From the NCBI RefSeq assembly GCF_900112395.1, contig NZ_FOLN01000004.1, forward strand, positions 124,001 to 188,000: a stretch of 64,000 nt of DNA. Direction: 5' to 3'. This document shows positions 8,829 through 18,100 of this stretch, one piece after another. A program made the position numbers and the translations under genes. The notes under the pieces are model-generated. The model was not told where the DNA came from. It saw only the letters and a program-made list of their open reading frames with translations, and did no database searches. Position 1 is the stretch's first letter. Each line of letters begins with the position of its first letter. The DNA is from Algibacter lectus (GTDB lineage Bacteria; Bacteroidota; Bacteroidia; Flavobacteriales; Flavobacteriaceae).

Positions 8829-9512
8829 CTAAGCAATTGCCATAGTAGCAATACTTATTTTTATATTTTTTGCCTGATTTAAAATTAAAATACAAGCTTC
8901 TAAAGTCGCGCCAGTGGTAATAAGATCGTCAACTATTAAAATATGCTTATTTTCTATCTGTTCGCTATGCTCTAAGGCAAACAACTCATCACTATTAATT
9001 AAGCGTGCAATACGTCCTTTTGTAGTTTGCGATTTATTATTAGAAATTTTAACCAAAACCCGATCCAAATATGTTGCATCTAAGGCTTCCGCTATTTGTT
9101 GTCCAAATTTTTCAACTTGATTAAAACCTCTAGATCTCAGTTTCTTTTTATGCAAAGGCACCGGAATTACTACATCAACATCTCGGTAAGCTTCCAATTC
9201 TTGGAGTTCGCCACCAAGCCAATTGCCTAATACAAAACCAATATTTTGGTACCCTCTATATTTTAGGCCATGAATAAGTTGCTGTACTAAACTCTTTTTT
9301 TCGAACCTAAAAAGCGCCGTGCCATGTTCTATTTTACAGCGTCCGTAAAGTACTTTTTTAACGGCATCATTATTATCAAAATGAAAATTAGTAACCGGTA
9401 AATCGTGTCTACAATCTACACAAATAGCATCTTCATTATCGTTTAATGTGCCAAGACAAGCATAGCACACTTTCGGAAAAAATATATTTACAACAGATTT
9501 AAAAAAATTCAT
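8829..9512 (-). CDS. comF: ComF family protein (phosphoribosyltransferase domain)
   Basis: The 227-residue protein has the ComF build: a zinc-ribbon at the N-terminus with cysteines at 16, 19, 31 and 34, then a phosphoribosyltransferase-type domain with the PRPP-loop ILIVDDLITTGAT (about 191-203). ComF proteins are linked to natural transformation, acting in the cytosol during DNA uptake, though many bacteria with ComF are not known to be competent and the substrate is unresolved. Its ATG overlaps the stop of the upstream hypothetical gene as ATGA, so the two are probably translated together. Confidence 0.88.
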   Translation of the reverse strand: MNFFKSVVNIFFPKVCYACLGTLNDNEDAICVDCRHDLPVTNFHFDNNDAVKKVLYGRCKIEHGTALFRFEKKSLVQQLIHGLKYRGYQNIGFVLGNWLGGELQELEAYRDVDVVIPVPLHKKKLRSRGFNQVEKFGQQIAEALDATYLDRVLVKISNNKSQTTKGRIARLINSDELFALEHSEQIENKHILIVDDLITTGATLEACILILNQAKNIKISIATMAIA

Positions 9513-10072
9513 TTATCGGGAAACGCTCCAATTATGTATAAAAAGTACGGTTCATTTTTTATTATAACAAAGGAACGACTATACCCTTCGAATTTTATGA
9601 GAGAATCAAGACTTTGACTTTTATTTATTAAGTTAATATTTATGTATTGAACGATTTCAATCCCTGACACGAAATTATTTCTATCCACATCTGATAGCAA
9701 GGTAGGAGTAATACTAAGAGAATAATGATTTTTATTCTGTTGAATAAAAACCTCTGAAATATCTAGCAAAGGGTTATTGTTATAAATCTGTTTCACAATA
9801 TCCTCTCCTTTTTCTTGTTTACAAACAGTAAACCCTCCATTAGGGAAAAAACGTTGATAAACAGAAAAATCTATTCCGTCAAAGTACTTTTTTCTTTCTG
9901 CCTCTTTTTTGACTACTTTAATATCGTTTCCTATCGAATCTTGCCATTCTTCATTTTGGTCGTCAGCTTCAGCAGATTTGTATTTTTCTCTTAATACTGC
10001 TGCGAGTGAAAAAATTGCCGCCAAAACAATAAAAACTATAGTTAATTTATCCATTTTACTCTTTTTTTTCAT
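9509..10072 (-). CDS. Hypothetical single-pass membrane protein upstream of comF
   Basis: I do not recognise the family. From the ATG at 10072 the product has about 187 residues: a basic tip (MKKKSKMDK), one hydrophobic segment (LTIVFIVLAAIFSLAAVL), an acidic stretch and a soluble domain of about 140 residues presumably outside the cytoplasm. A longer in-frame start at 10135 is unlikely because TATATTTG (10091-10098, minus) would then lie inside the coding sequence and the added residues are low-complexity. The gene overlaps comF by 4 bp (ATGA). Whether it works with ComF is unknown. Confidence 0.6.
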   Translation of the reverse strand: MKKKSKMDKLTIVFIVLAAIFSLAAVLREKYKSAEADDQNEEWQDSIGNDIKVVKKEAERKKYFDGIDFSVYQRFFPNGGFTVCKQEKGEDIVKQIYNNNPLLDISEVFIQQNKNHYSLSITPTLLSDVDRNNFVSGIEIVQYININLINKSQSLDSLIKFEGYSRSFVIIKNEPYFLYIIGAFPDK

Positions 10073-10090
10073 GATAAAAAGCACTTTTAT

Positions 10091-10098
10091 CAAATATA
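10091..10098 (-). promoter_or_regulatory. Probable -7 box for the hypothetical gene and comF (TATATTTG)
   Basis: On the minus strand TATATTTG lies 18 nt before the ATG at 10072. It supports that start over the upstream alternative at 10135. Confidence 0.6.
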
Positions 10099-10176
10099 AC
10101 TTTTTCTTATAAATATAAATTAAATATTTAAACACTTATTTTTTAACAAACAAGCTGCTAGTTTGTTGTGGTTTTT

Positions 10177-10184
10177 TATTTTTG
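10177..10184 (+). promoter_or_regulatory. -7 box for glyS only 4 nt before the start codon (TATTTTTG)
   Basis: TATTTTTG is followed by CAAC and then the glyS ATG. If the start point is at the usual distance after the box, the mRNA begins at or within a base or two of the ATG, making it leaderless. No clear -33 TTG was found at the standard spacing. Confidence 0.6.
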
Positions 10185-10188
10185 CAAC

Positions 10189-11730
10189 ATGGCAAATCAA
10201 GACGATAAATTTAAAAAGGTAATATCGCATGCAAAGGAATACGGATATGTATTTCAAAGTAGCGAAATATACGACGGTTTAAGCGCCGTTTACGACTACG
10301 CACAAAATGGTGCTGAGTTAAAGAAAAACATACGTGACTACTGGTGGAAAGCCATGGTACAAATGAACGAAAATATTGTTGGTATCGATGCCGCAATATT
10401 TATGCATCCAACAACCTGGAAGGCTTCCGGACACGTCGATGCGTTTAACGACCCATTAATTGACAATAAAGACTCGAAAAAACGTTACCGCGCCGATGTT
10501 TTAATTGAAGATTACTGTGCTAAAATTGAAGCTAAAATTGACAAAGAAGTCGCTAAAGCTGCAAAACGTTTTGGTGAAGCCTTTAATAAAGAAGAATTTT
10601 TAGCAACAAACGGACGTGTTGTTGGATACCAAGAAAAAATAAATGCTACGCTTTCGCGGATGGGGCAATCTTTAGAAAAAGAAGATTTAGCCGATGTTAA
10701 GGCTCTAATTGAAGAATTAGAAATTGCAGATCCTTTAACAGGAAGCAAAAACTGGACAGATGTTAAGCAATTTAACCTGATGTTTGGAACAAAACTCGGT
10801 GCTTCTGCCGAGTCTGCTATGGATTTATATTTACGTCCAGAAACAGCGCAAGGTATTTTTGTTAACTTTTTGAATGTTCAGAAAACGGGACGAATGAAAA
10901 TTCCTTTTGGAATTGCACAAACCGGAAAAGCCTTTAGAAATGAAATTGTTGCAAGACAGTTTATTTTTAGAATGCGTGAGTTTGAACAAATGGAAATGCA
11001 ATTTTTCATTAAGCCAGGCACACAAAAAGAATGGTACGAGCACTGGAAAGAAACTCGTATGAAATGGCACTTATCTTTAGGAATGGGCGCGGACAACTAC
11101 CGTTTTCATGACCACGATAAATTAGCACATTATGCTGATGCTGCTGCCGATATTGAATTTAAATTCCCATTCGGGTTTAAAGAACTAGAAGGTATTCACT
11201 CTAGAACTGATTTTGATTTAAAAGCACACGAAGAATTCTCTGGAAAGAAATTACAATATTTTGATCATGAAGAAAACAAGAGCTATGTTCCTTACGTTTT
11301 AGAAACTTCTATTGGTTTAGACCGTATGTTCTTAGCTGTATTCTCTAATGCTTTACAAGAAGAAGAATTAGAAAACGGAACTACAAGAACCGTTTTAAAA
11401 TTACCAAGTGTTTTAGCACCTGTAAAAGCTGCTATTTTACCATTGGTTAAAAAAGATGGCCTACCAGAAGTTGCTCGTAAAATTGTAGAAGAATTGAAAT
11501 GGGATTTCAACGTGATTTACGATGAAAAAGATGCTGTAGGGCGTCGTTACAGAAGGCAAGATGCAAACGGAACACCATTTTGTATTACTGTAGATCACGA
11601 TACTTTAAATGATAACACTGTTACTATTAGGCATAGAGATTCTATGGAACAAGAACGTGTTAACATTGCAGATTTACAAAAAATTATTAAACAAGAAGTT
11701 GATGTACGTACTTGGTTAATGAAGATGTAA
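10189..11730 (+). CDS. glyS: Glycyl-tRNA synthetase (single-chain class II type)
   Basis: A 513-residue dimeric-type GlyRS, related to archaeal/eukaryotic enzymes rather than to the alpha2beta2 GlyQ/GlyS form. Class II motifs are visible: motif 2 near GKAFRNEIVARQFIFRMREF, motif 3 as ETSIGLDRMFLAVF, and a C-terminal anticodon-binding domain (about 400-513). The N-terminus MANQDDKFKKVISHAKEYG matches the family, which places the start at 10189; an upstream GTG at 10168 would read through the promoter box. It is a stand-alone gene with a convergent terminator shared with the outer-membrane protein gene. Confidence 0.95.
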   Translation: MANQDDKFKKVISHAKEYGYVFQSSEIYDGLSAVYDYAQNGAELKKNIRDYWWKAMVQMNENIVGIDAAIFMHPTTWKASGHVDAFNDPLIDNKDSKKRYRADVLIEDYCAKIEAKIDKEVAKAAKRFGEAFNKEEFLATNGRVVGYQEKINATLSRMGQSLEKEDLADVKALIEELEIADPLTGSKNWTDVKQFNLMFGTKLGASAESAMDLYLRPETAQGIFVNFLNVQKTGRMKIPFGIAQTGKAFRNEIVARQFIFRMREFEQMEMQFFIKPGTQKEWYEHWKETRMKWHLSLGMGADNYRFHDHDKLAHYADAAADIEFKFPFGFKELEGIHSRTDFDLKAHEEFSGKKLQYFDHEENKSYVPYVLETSIGLDRMFLAVFSNALQEEELENGTTRTVLKLPSVLAPVKAAILPLVKKDGLPEVARKIVEELKWDFNVIYDEKDAVGRRYRRQDANGTPFCITVDHDTLNDNTVTIRHRDSMEQERVNIADLQKIIKQEVDVRTWLMKM

Positions 11731-11754
11731 AATATAAATTACATTTATAATACT

Positions 11755-11792
11755 AAAAACCCCAATCGAAACAATTCGATTGGGGTTTTTTA
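11755..11792. terminator. Bidirectional terminator between glyS and the outer-membrane protein gene
   Basis: A-rich AAAAACCCCAATCG (11755-11768) pairs with CGATTGGGGTTTTT (11777-11790) around an 8-nt loop. Both ends have A/T runs and the two flanking genes converge on it. Confidence 0.9.
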
Positions 11793-11811
11793 TGTTTTTA
11801 TAATTTAAGTA

Positions 11812-12378
11812 TTAGAAACGATATCCAATTCGTAGATTAAGGTTAACGGTAGTATAACCTTCATTTTCGAGATAACCAGCACTTTTAGCAAAGTAATACG
11901 CATAACCAATACCTATTCCGGTTTCGTAATTAAAATGCTTACCTATGTTTCTCTTTATACCCCAAGTTGGAATAATTGAAACTTGATTAACAACCTCTAC
12001 ATTATCGTAATTAGAAATTGTAAACCAATTTGGATGATAACTTGTTTGTAATGCTAAAAAATTACCAGCATTACCAGAAATACTTCTCGATTTTGAAACT
12101 CGTTTATCTAAATTATAGTACCAACGAGGCTCTAAACGAATTACCGGAGCTAACAAATATCCCGATTTTGGATAAAAATCGCCACCCCAAAGACCTAAAT
12201 CCATTCCGACTTCTGCACGAAGCGCAATTTCATTCGATAATTTAACTTCACGATGTACCCAAACACCTAAAAAACCGGTTTGAACTCCGTAAGTTGATTT
12301 TTCTACACTTGCTTTTTGAGCATACGCTGTTACTGAAAGAACTGCTAATACAAATAGAACTAAGTACTTCTTTTTCAT
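11812..12378 (-). CDS. Predicted outer-membrane beta-barrel protein, unknown function
   Basis: The 188-residue product starts with a classic signal peptide (MKKKYLVLFVLAVLSVTAYA, cleaved before QKAS). The mature part alternates aromatic and polar residues as in small barrels, with a C-terminal LNLRIGYRF that ends in phenylalanine, the usual last residue of an outer-membrane barrel strand. I cannot name a family. It is transcribed alone, converges with glyS, and is 71 bp downstream of the Lrp-type regulator gene on the same strand, so co-transcription with that regulator is possible. Confidence 0.65.
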   Translation of the reverse strand: MKKKYLVLFVLAVLSVTAYAQKASVEKSTYGVQTGFLGVWVHREVKLSNEIALRAEVGMDLGLWGGDFYPKSGYLLAPVIRLEPRWYYNLDKRVSKSRSISGNAGNFLALQTSYHPNWFTISNYDNVEVVNQVSIIPTWGIKRNIGKHFNYETGIGIGYAYYFAKSAGYLENEGYTTVNLNLRIGYRF

Positions 12379-12448
12379 GAAAATAGTTTTTGATTAATGA
12401 CTCAGGTAGAATCAATAATCATTCCAATTGATGAATAAAGTTTTTAAA

Positions 12449-12919
12449 TTAAATAGTAATCTGTCTATCTATTTGTTGATCTAGAGAGATAAAAGTTTCT
12501 GTACGAGAAACACCAGAAATAGTCTGAATTTCGTTATTAAGTAAATGCATTAAATGCGCATTATCTTTACACAAAATTTTAATTAACACATTCCAGTTTC
12601 CAGTGGTGTAGTGACATTCTAAAACTTCTGGCACTTTTTTTAATTGCTTTATAGCTTCTGGGTTTTGTATAGCTTTATCTAAATAAACACCTATAAAAGC
12701 TACGGTTTCGTAACCTAACATTTTTGGATTGATTACAAACTTTGATCCCGATATAATTCCAGATTTTTCTAGCTTACGTAAACGTTGATGTATGGCTGCT
12801 CCCGAAATATCTACATTTCTAGCAATTTCCAGAATTGGAATTCTGGCATCTTCCATTAAAGTTCTAAGTATTTTTTTGTCGATTCCGTCTATACTGACGT
12901 TTTTGTCTTTTGATTTCAT
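12449..12919 (-). CDS. Lrp/AsnC family transcriptional regulator
   Basis: The 156-residue protein has an N-terminal winged helix (IDKKILRTLMEDAR, then IARNVDISGAAIHQRLRKLE, about residues 14-60) and a C-terminal RAM/ACT-like effector domain (about 70-150). Lrp/AsnC proteins form octamers that bind amino acids and regulate nearby or distant genes. The ligand cannot be inferred. The nearest downstream gene is the small outer-membrane protein at 11812-12378; the upstream neighbour is the OmpA-type lipoprotein gene beyond repeat copy B. Confidence 0.92.
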   Translation of the reverse strand: MKSKDKNVSIDGIDKKILRTLMEDARIPILEIARNVDISGAAIHQRLRKLEKSGIISGSKFVINPKMLGYETVAFIGVYLDKAIQNPEAIKQLKKVPEVLECHYTTGNWNVLIKILCKDNAHLMHLLNNEIQTISGVSRTETFISLDQQIDRQITI

Positions 12920-13051
12920 CCCCTATCTATTTCGATTTAAAAGGTAAAAATAATAATTTCCTTGTAAAATGAAAGGGTTTTCTATGTTTTTGATTACAGT
13001 GGCCGTGTAAATAAGAATTATGCAGTAATATAGACCTAACGTTGCGGATAG

Positions 13052-13160
13052 TTACGTTAGGGATTGAACGGCTTGTTTTAGCTCCCTGACCTAAGGAAGG
13101 AGCGAGTAATGAAAGCCCGACTCCTACTACGCCTTAAAAGCGTAGCAGGAGTAACGCCCA
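13052..13160 (-). repeat. Structured intergenic repeat, copy B
   Basis: Read on the minus strand it begins with GGGCGTTACTCC, forms a GC-rich hairpin with loop near TTTTAAG, continues CGGGCTTTC, then a second hairpin (GCTCC with GGAGC), and ends CCGTTCAATCCCTAACG. The order matches copies A (5286-5467) and C (37687-37785). It starts 11 nt after the stop of the OmpA lipoprotein gene, in the gene's sense direction. The rest of the 250-bp gap (12920-13051) shows nothing I can name. Confidence 0.75.
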
Positions 13161-13170
13161 CATTTATGTT

Positions 13171-14130
13171 TTAATTATCGTTTAATAATTTTGAAAGCTC
13201 ATCTAATTTTGGTGTTAAAATCACCTCAATACGACGGTTTTTCGCTTTCCCTTCTGATGTTTCGTTTGATGCAATTGGTGCAAATTCACCACGTCCTGCT
13301 GCTGTTAAGTTTTCAGCATTGATATCGGCATTTTCACGTAAAATAGTTACAATTGCTGTAGCTCGTTTTGTCGATAAATCCCAGTTGCTTGTTAAAATCC
13401 CGTTACCTTTATAAGGTACGTTATCGGTATGTCCCTCGATTAAAACTGCAATATCCGGATTGTCGCCAAGCACACTACCTAGTTGCTTTACAGCACGTGT
13501 ACCTTCTGCTCCAACAGCCCAGCTTCCTGAACTAAAAAGTAGTTTGTTTTCCATAGACACATAGACTTTTCCATCGCGTTGCTCTACTGTTAAACCTTTA
13601 CCTTCAAAATCGGTTAAAGCTTTAGATATCGCGTCTTTTAAAGCCGTCATAGCAGCGTCTTTGGCCGCTATTACACTTTCTAATTCTGCAACACGGTTAG
13701 ATCTATTTTCTAACTCCGATTTAAGTTTTTCTAAACGAGCATTCTCTGCAGATAATGCTTGTTCCTTAGCTTCTAACTGTGCTAATAACTCACGGTTTTT
13801 TTGAGAGTTAGCAGCAATAGATGCCGAGCTATTTTTCTCTAAAGCATCGTAAGAGTTCTTTAAATTATCATAATTAGATTTAGTTGAAGTATAATCGGCT
13901 TGTAATTTGTCGCGTTGCGCTACTGCCTCATCGTAAGCCTTATGCAATTGCTTTAACTCATTTTCCGCTTCAGTCTTCTCTCTTAAAAGTATTTCGTTAG
14001 CATCTGAGATTTTACGATTTTGTTGTTTTAGTTTTGCGTATTTACTTTCCAGTTCTTTATAAACTTTTGGAGAAACACAACTGGTTAAAACGGCCAGTGT
14101 TAAAAGCGTGAGTGCGGTTTTTTTAATCAT
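13171..14130 (-). CDS. OmpA family lipoprotein with long coiled coil
   Basis: The 319-residue product has a lipoprotein signal with LTSC, acylated cysteine at residue 18, then a heptad-rich coiled coil (about 25-165, dense in K, E, L and N) and a C-terminal OmpA/MotB peptidoglycan-binding domain (about 195-312) with IEGHTDNVPYKGNG and KNRRIEVIL. This is the Pal-like arrangement: lipid-anchored in the outer membrane with the OmpA domain holding the cell wall. The coiled coil probably acts as a spacer or partner-binding rod. The transcript ends in structured repeat copy B. Confidence 0.9.
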   Translation of the reverse strand: MIKKTALTLLTLAVLTSCVSPKVYKELESKYAKLKQQNRKISDANEILLREKTEAENELKQLHKAYDEAVAQRDKLQADYTSTKSNYDNLKNSYDALEKNSSASIAANSQKNRELLAQLEAKEQALSAENARLEKLKSELENRSNRVAELESVIAAKDAAMTALKDAISKALTDFEGKGLTVEQRDGKVYVSMENKLLFSSGSWAVGAEGTRAVKQLGSVLGDNPDIAVLIEGHTDNVPYKGNGILTSNWDLSTKRATAIVTILRENADINAENLTAAGRGEFAPIASNETSEGKAKNRRIEVILTPKLDELSKLLNDN

Positions 14131-14161
14131 TGTAATTGAGATTATAATTTTGGTTGTTTTA

Positions 14162-14923
14162 CTATTGTTCTATTTCTACTAAAATTGGGCAATGGTCGCT
14201 ATGTACAGCTTCGGTAAGTATAACGGCTCTTTTTATGTTTTCTTGTAAGGGTTGAGAAACTAAAGCATAATCTAAACGCCAACCTTTATTATTGGCTCTA
14301 GAATTTGCTCGATAACTCCACCAACTAAAGGTTTGCGTTTCTGGGTGTAGGTAACGGAAAGAATCGGTAAAACCACTATCTATAAATTGCCCTAACCACT
14401 CGCGCTCTTCTGGTAAAAACCCAGATACACCTTTCATTTTTGGGTTATGGATATCTATTTCTTCATGACAAATATTATAATCGCCACAAATTACAAGATT
14501 CGGGATGTCCTTTTTTAAGTTGTTTATATACTCTTGAAACATATCCATGTATTCAAATTTATGGCTCAATCGCGCACTGTTTGTTCCCGATGGCAAATAT
14601 AGGCTCATTACCGAAACACCATCAAAATCTGCACGAATATTTCGACCTTCGAAGTCCATTGACTCAATTCCTGTGCCAAACTCCACATGATTTGGTTCAA
14701 TTTTACTTAAAATAGCAACGCCACTATAGCCTTTTTTTTGTGCACTATACCAATAGTTATAAATGTAACCTGCCTCTTCAAAAACCTCTAAATCTAACTG
14801 CTCTTTCATGGCTTTGGTTTCTTGCAAACAAATAACATCTGGGTTTGCACTTTTTAACCAACCAATAAAATCCTTTTTTAATGCGGCACGAATACCGTTT
14901 ACGTTATATGATATAATTTTCAT
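14162..14923 (-). CDS. xth: Exodeoxyribonuclease III (AP endonuclease family)
   Basis: A Mg2+-dependent AP endonuclease/3'-exonuclease for base-excision repair, about 253 residues. The active-site elements of the family are visible: MKIISYNVNGIRAA at the start, CLQETKA with the metal-binding glutamate, VICGDYNICHEEID, WRLDYAL and VHSDHCPI at the end with the catalytic Asp-His pair. I choose the ATG at 14923, which gives the standard family N-terminus; an in-frame ATG at 14938 would add MVKEN. It lies 31 bp upstream of the OmpA-lipoprotein gene on the same strand and may be co-transcribed with it. Confidence 0.93.
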   Translation of the reverse strand: MKIISYNVNGIRAALKKDFIGWLKSANPDVICLQETKAMKEQLDLEVFEEAGYIYNYWYSAQKKGYSGVAILSKIEPNHVEFGTGIESMDFEGRNIRADFDGVSVMSLYLPSGTNSARLSHKFEYMDMFQEYINNLKKDIPNLVICGDYNICHEEIDIHNPKMKGVSGFLPEEREWLGQFIDSGFTDSFRYLHPETQTFSWWSYRANSRANNKGWRLDYALVSQPLQENIKRAVILTEAVHSDHCPILVEIEQ

Positions 14924-15138
14924 GTTCTCTTTTACCACGACAGAAATACCGCGGAATTTTGTTTAAATTATGCTATTAATTATAAAGATTTTCATCTTTA
15001 CACCAATCAATTTGTTTCACAACAAATCTAATTTCAGCTAAAATAAATAATACGCTACTTTTACACTATAATTTACAGAGGAGTTTTAACGAAGCTATTA
15101 ACAAAATATTTTAAAGTTTTTGTAGTTTAAGTCTATCC

Positions 15139-18100
15139 ATGAAGTTTTTTTCGAGCATAATTTTAATTTTTATAGGTTTTTGCGGGTTTTCGCAAGAGCA
15201 AACCTCTATCTACAAAACTAAAACGGTTGCTGTAAAACAAGTTATTTTAATAGATAGCGTGAGTATTAATTCGAGTCAATTTTCTATAACAACTAAAAAT
15301 GGTACACGCATAGATAGTAGTATCTACCAAGTTGACTTCCCGAAAGCTCTATTAACTTTTAAACAACCTATAGCTAGCGATTCGATAATTATTAACTACT
15401 TGAAGTTTCCTGATTTTTTAACCAAAACCTACAAACAGTTAGACGAAAATATTATTGTAAAAAACACAGATAACCTCCAAAAATTATACAAACTATCACA
15501 ACCCAACACCGAAAAAAACACGATTCCTTTTGATGGTTTAACCACTTCGGGTAGTATTTCTCGTGGTGTTACTATTGGTAATAATCAAAATTCGGTTTTA
15601 AATAGTGAGCTCGATCTTCAAATTACAGGAAAGCTAAATGAAAAGGTATCACTCCGCGCCTCTATACAAGACGCTAATATACCTTTACAAGAAAGTGGGT
15701 ATAGCCAACGCTTAGATGAATTTGATCAAGTTTTTATAGAACTTTTTACCAAAGATTGGAATATTAGAGCCGGAGATATCGATTTAACAAATACAGATTC
15801 TTATTTCGCGAGTTTTTCAAAACGTGTACAAGGTTTAAATTTTAATTTGAAGTTGGGAGACGATAGCCAACAAACCGATTTATTTGCCGCAGGAGCTTTA
15901 GTGCGTGGTCAATTTACAACTAGCCAATTTACAGCCCAAGAAGGCAACCAAGGTCCATATAAACTACAGGGCACTAATGGTGAATTGTTTGTACTTATAG
16001 TTTCGGGAAGTGAAACCGTTTACGTGAATGGTACAGCCGTAAAACGTGGCGAGGACCAAGATTACATTATTGATTACAACGCTGGAGAAATTATTTTTAA
16101 CTCTACATTCCCTATAACTTCCGAAATGCGAATTACTGTAGACTATCAATTTAGTGATAGAAACTACTCGCGTTTTGTGGCCTATGGTGGTGGCACATTT
16201 CAAATTGAAAAATTAAAAATTGGAGTTTCTGTTTATTCTGAAAACGATTCGAAAAACCAGCCTTTGCAACAAAATCTATCTGAAGAACAAGTACAAATTT
16301 TAGCTGATGCTGGCGATGATAAATCTTTAATGGTTGCTCCATCTGAAGTACAAGAAGCTTTAAATGAAAATAGAATTCTATACAAAAAAGAACTAATTGA
16401 CGGCGCTGAAGTTTTTGTGTTTTCTAATAATGAAGATGATGAACTTTACCGTGTAACCTTCTCCCGTGTTGGCGACAACCTTGGAGATTACGCCTTAAGT
16501 AGCAGCAACGCCATTAATAACATCTACGAATACGTTGGTGTTTTACAAGGTAACTACGCGCCTATTATCCAGTTAATTGCCCCAACTAAATTACAACTTG
16601 CCGTAGTTAATGGAGCTTATCATCCTTCGGAAAAAACAAATATTAATTTTGAACTTGCCGGAAGCAAAAACGATTTAAACTTGTTTTCTAAAACCGATGA
16701 TAAAAATAACGATGGCTTTGCAGGAAAACTGAATATTAAACAACAACTAATTAAAACCGATAGTCTTTGGAATTTAAACGCGCTTTTCGATTCAGACTAT
16801 ATTAGTACTAATTTTAGAAACATTGAAGGGCTTTACAATCCCGAATTTAATAGAGATTGGAATTTAGATTTAACCAACCTTAATGGTATTGGAGGTAATT
16901 TAGGCAACCAATTATTGGTTAATTCTGGTTTTAGTTTATTTCACAAAGACAAAGGTTTTTTAAATTATCAGTTTGAACACTTAAATTTCTCCGATGGCTT
17001 TAACGGAAATCGCCATGTGACTTCGGCTAATTTAGTTTTCAACAAATTAAGTATTTCATCCAACTCTAGCTTTCTAAACGCCGATTCTAACAGCAATACT
17101 TCTACTTTTTTAAGATCTTACAATCGGGTTACCTATAGTTTAAAATCGAGTTGGATTGGCACAAAACTCGCCATAGAGGACAATAAGCAAACTGATATAG
17201 CCACACAGCAACTCACAGAATTAAGCCAACGTTATAAATCGTACGAGGCCTTTTTTGGTGTTGGTGACAGCACCCAAGTTTTTGCTGAAATAGGTTATAA
17301 AAACCGCATAAACGATAGTATTAGAAACAATACTTTAGAGAAGGTAAACACATCGAACACCTTTTATTTAGACTCCAAATTGGTCCAAAATAAAAACACC
17401 AGTTTATCGCTATTCGCAAATTACAGAACTTTAAAAAGTGAAGATCCAGACATTGACGATGAGCAATCGTTGAACTCTCGATTACAATTCAATCAAAAAT
17501 TATTTAACCAACTTATTCAATGGAATACTATTTTTGAAACAAACTCGGGTACTTTACCACAACAAGATTTTACTTATATTGAAGTAGAGTCGGGCTTAGG
17601 CACATACACTTGGGTAGACTACAACAATAACGGCATCCAAGAACTCGATGAGTTCGAAATTGCACAATTTCAAGATCAGGGTAAATATGTTCGGGTATTG
17701 CTCCCGAACCAAGTTTACATTAAAACGCACCAAAATAGATTAAGTCAAACCTTAACTTTTAATCCGTCTACCTGGTCGGTTTCCGAGAAAAAATCAGAAC
17801 GTTTTTGGTCGCATTTCTACAACCAAACTGCTTACTTAATTGATCGGAAAACCAAGCGTGATGGCAATAAATTCAATTTAAATCCTTTTGAAAAAAATCC
17901 TAACGATCAATTGGGTATTCAACTTAATTTTAGAAATGTTTTGTTTTTTAACCGCGGCAAACAGCACTATACAACGTCGTATACGTTTTTAGATAATACC
18001 ACGCGAAGTGTTTTATCTATTGGCTATATAGAAAATAGTATTCAAAGTCATCAGCTTAATTTCAATCATAAATTATCAGGCAATTGGCTCATTAATATCC

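Noticed and set aside
9509-10135. Longer start for the gene upstream of comF
   Set aside because: The extension is low-complexity and contains the TATATTTG box; the start at 10072 fits better.
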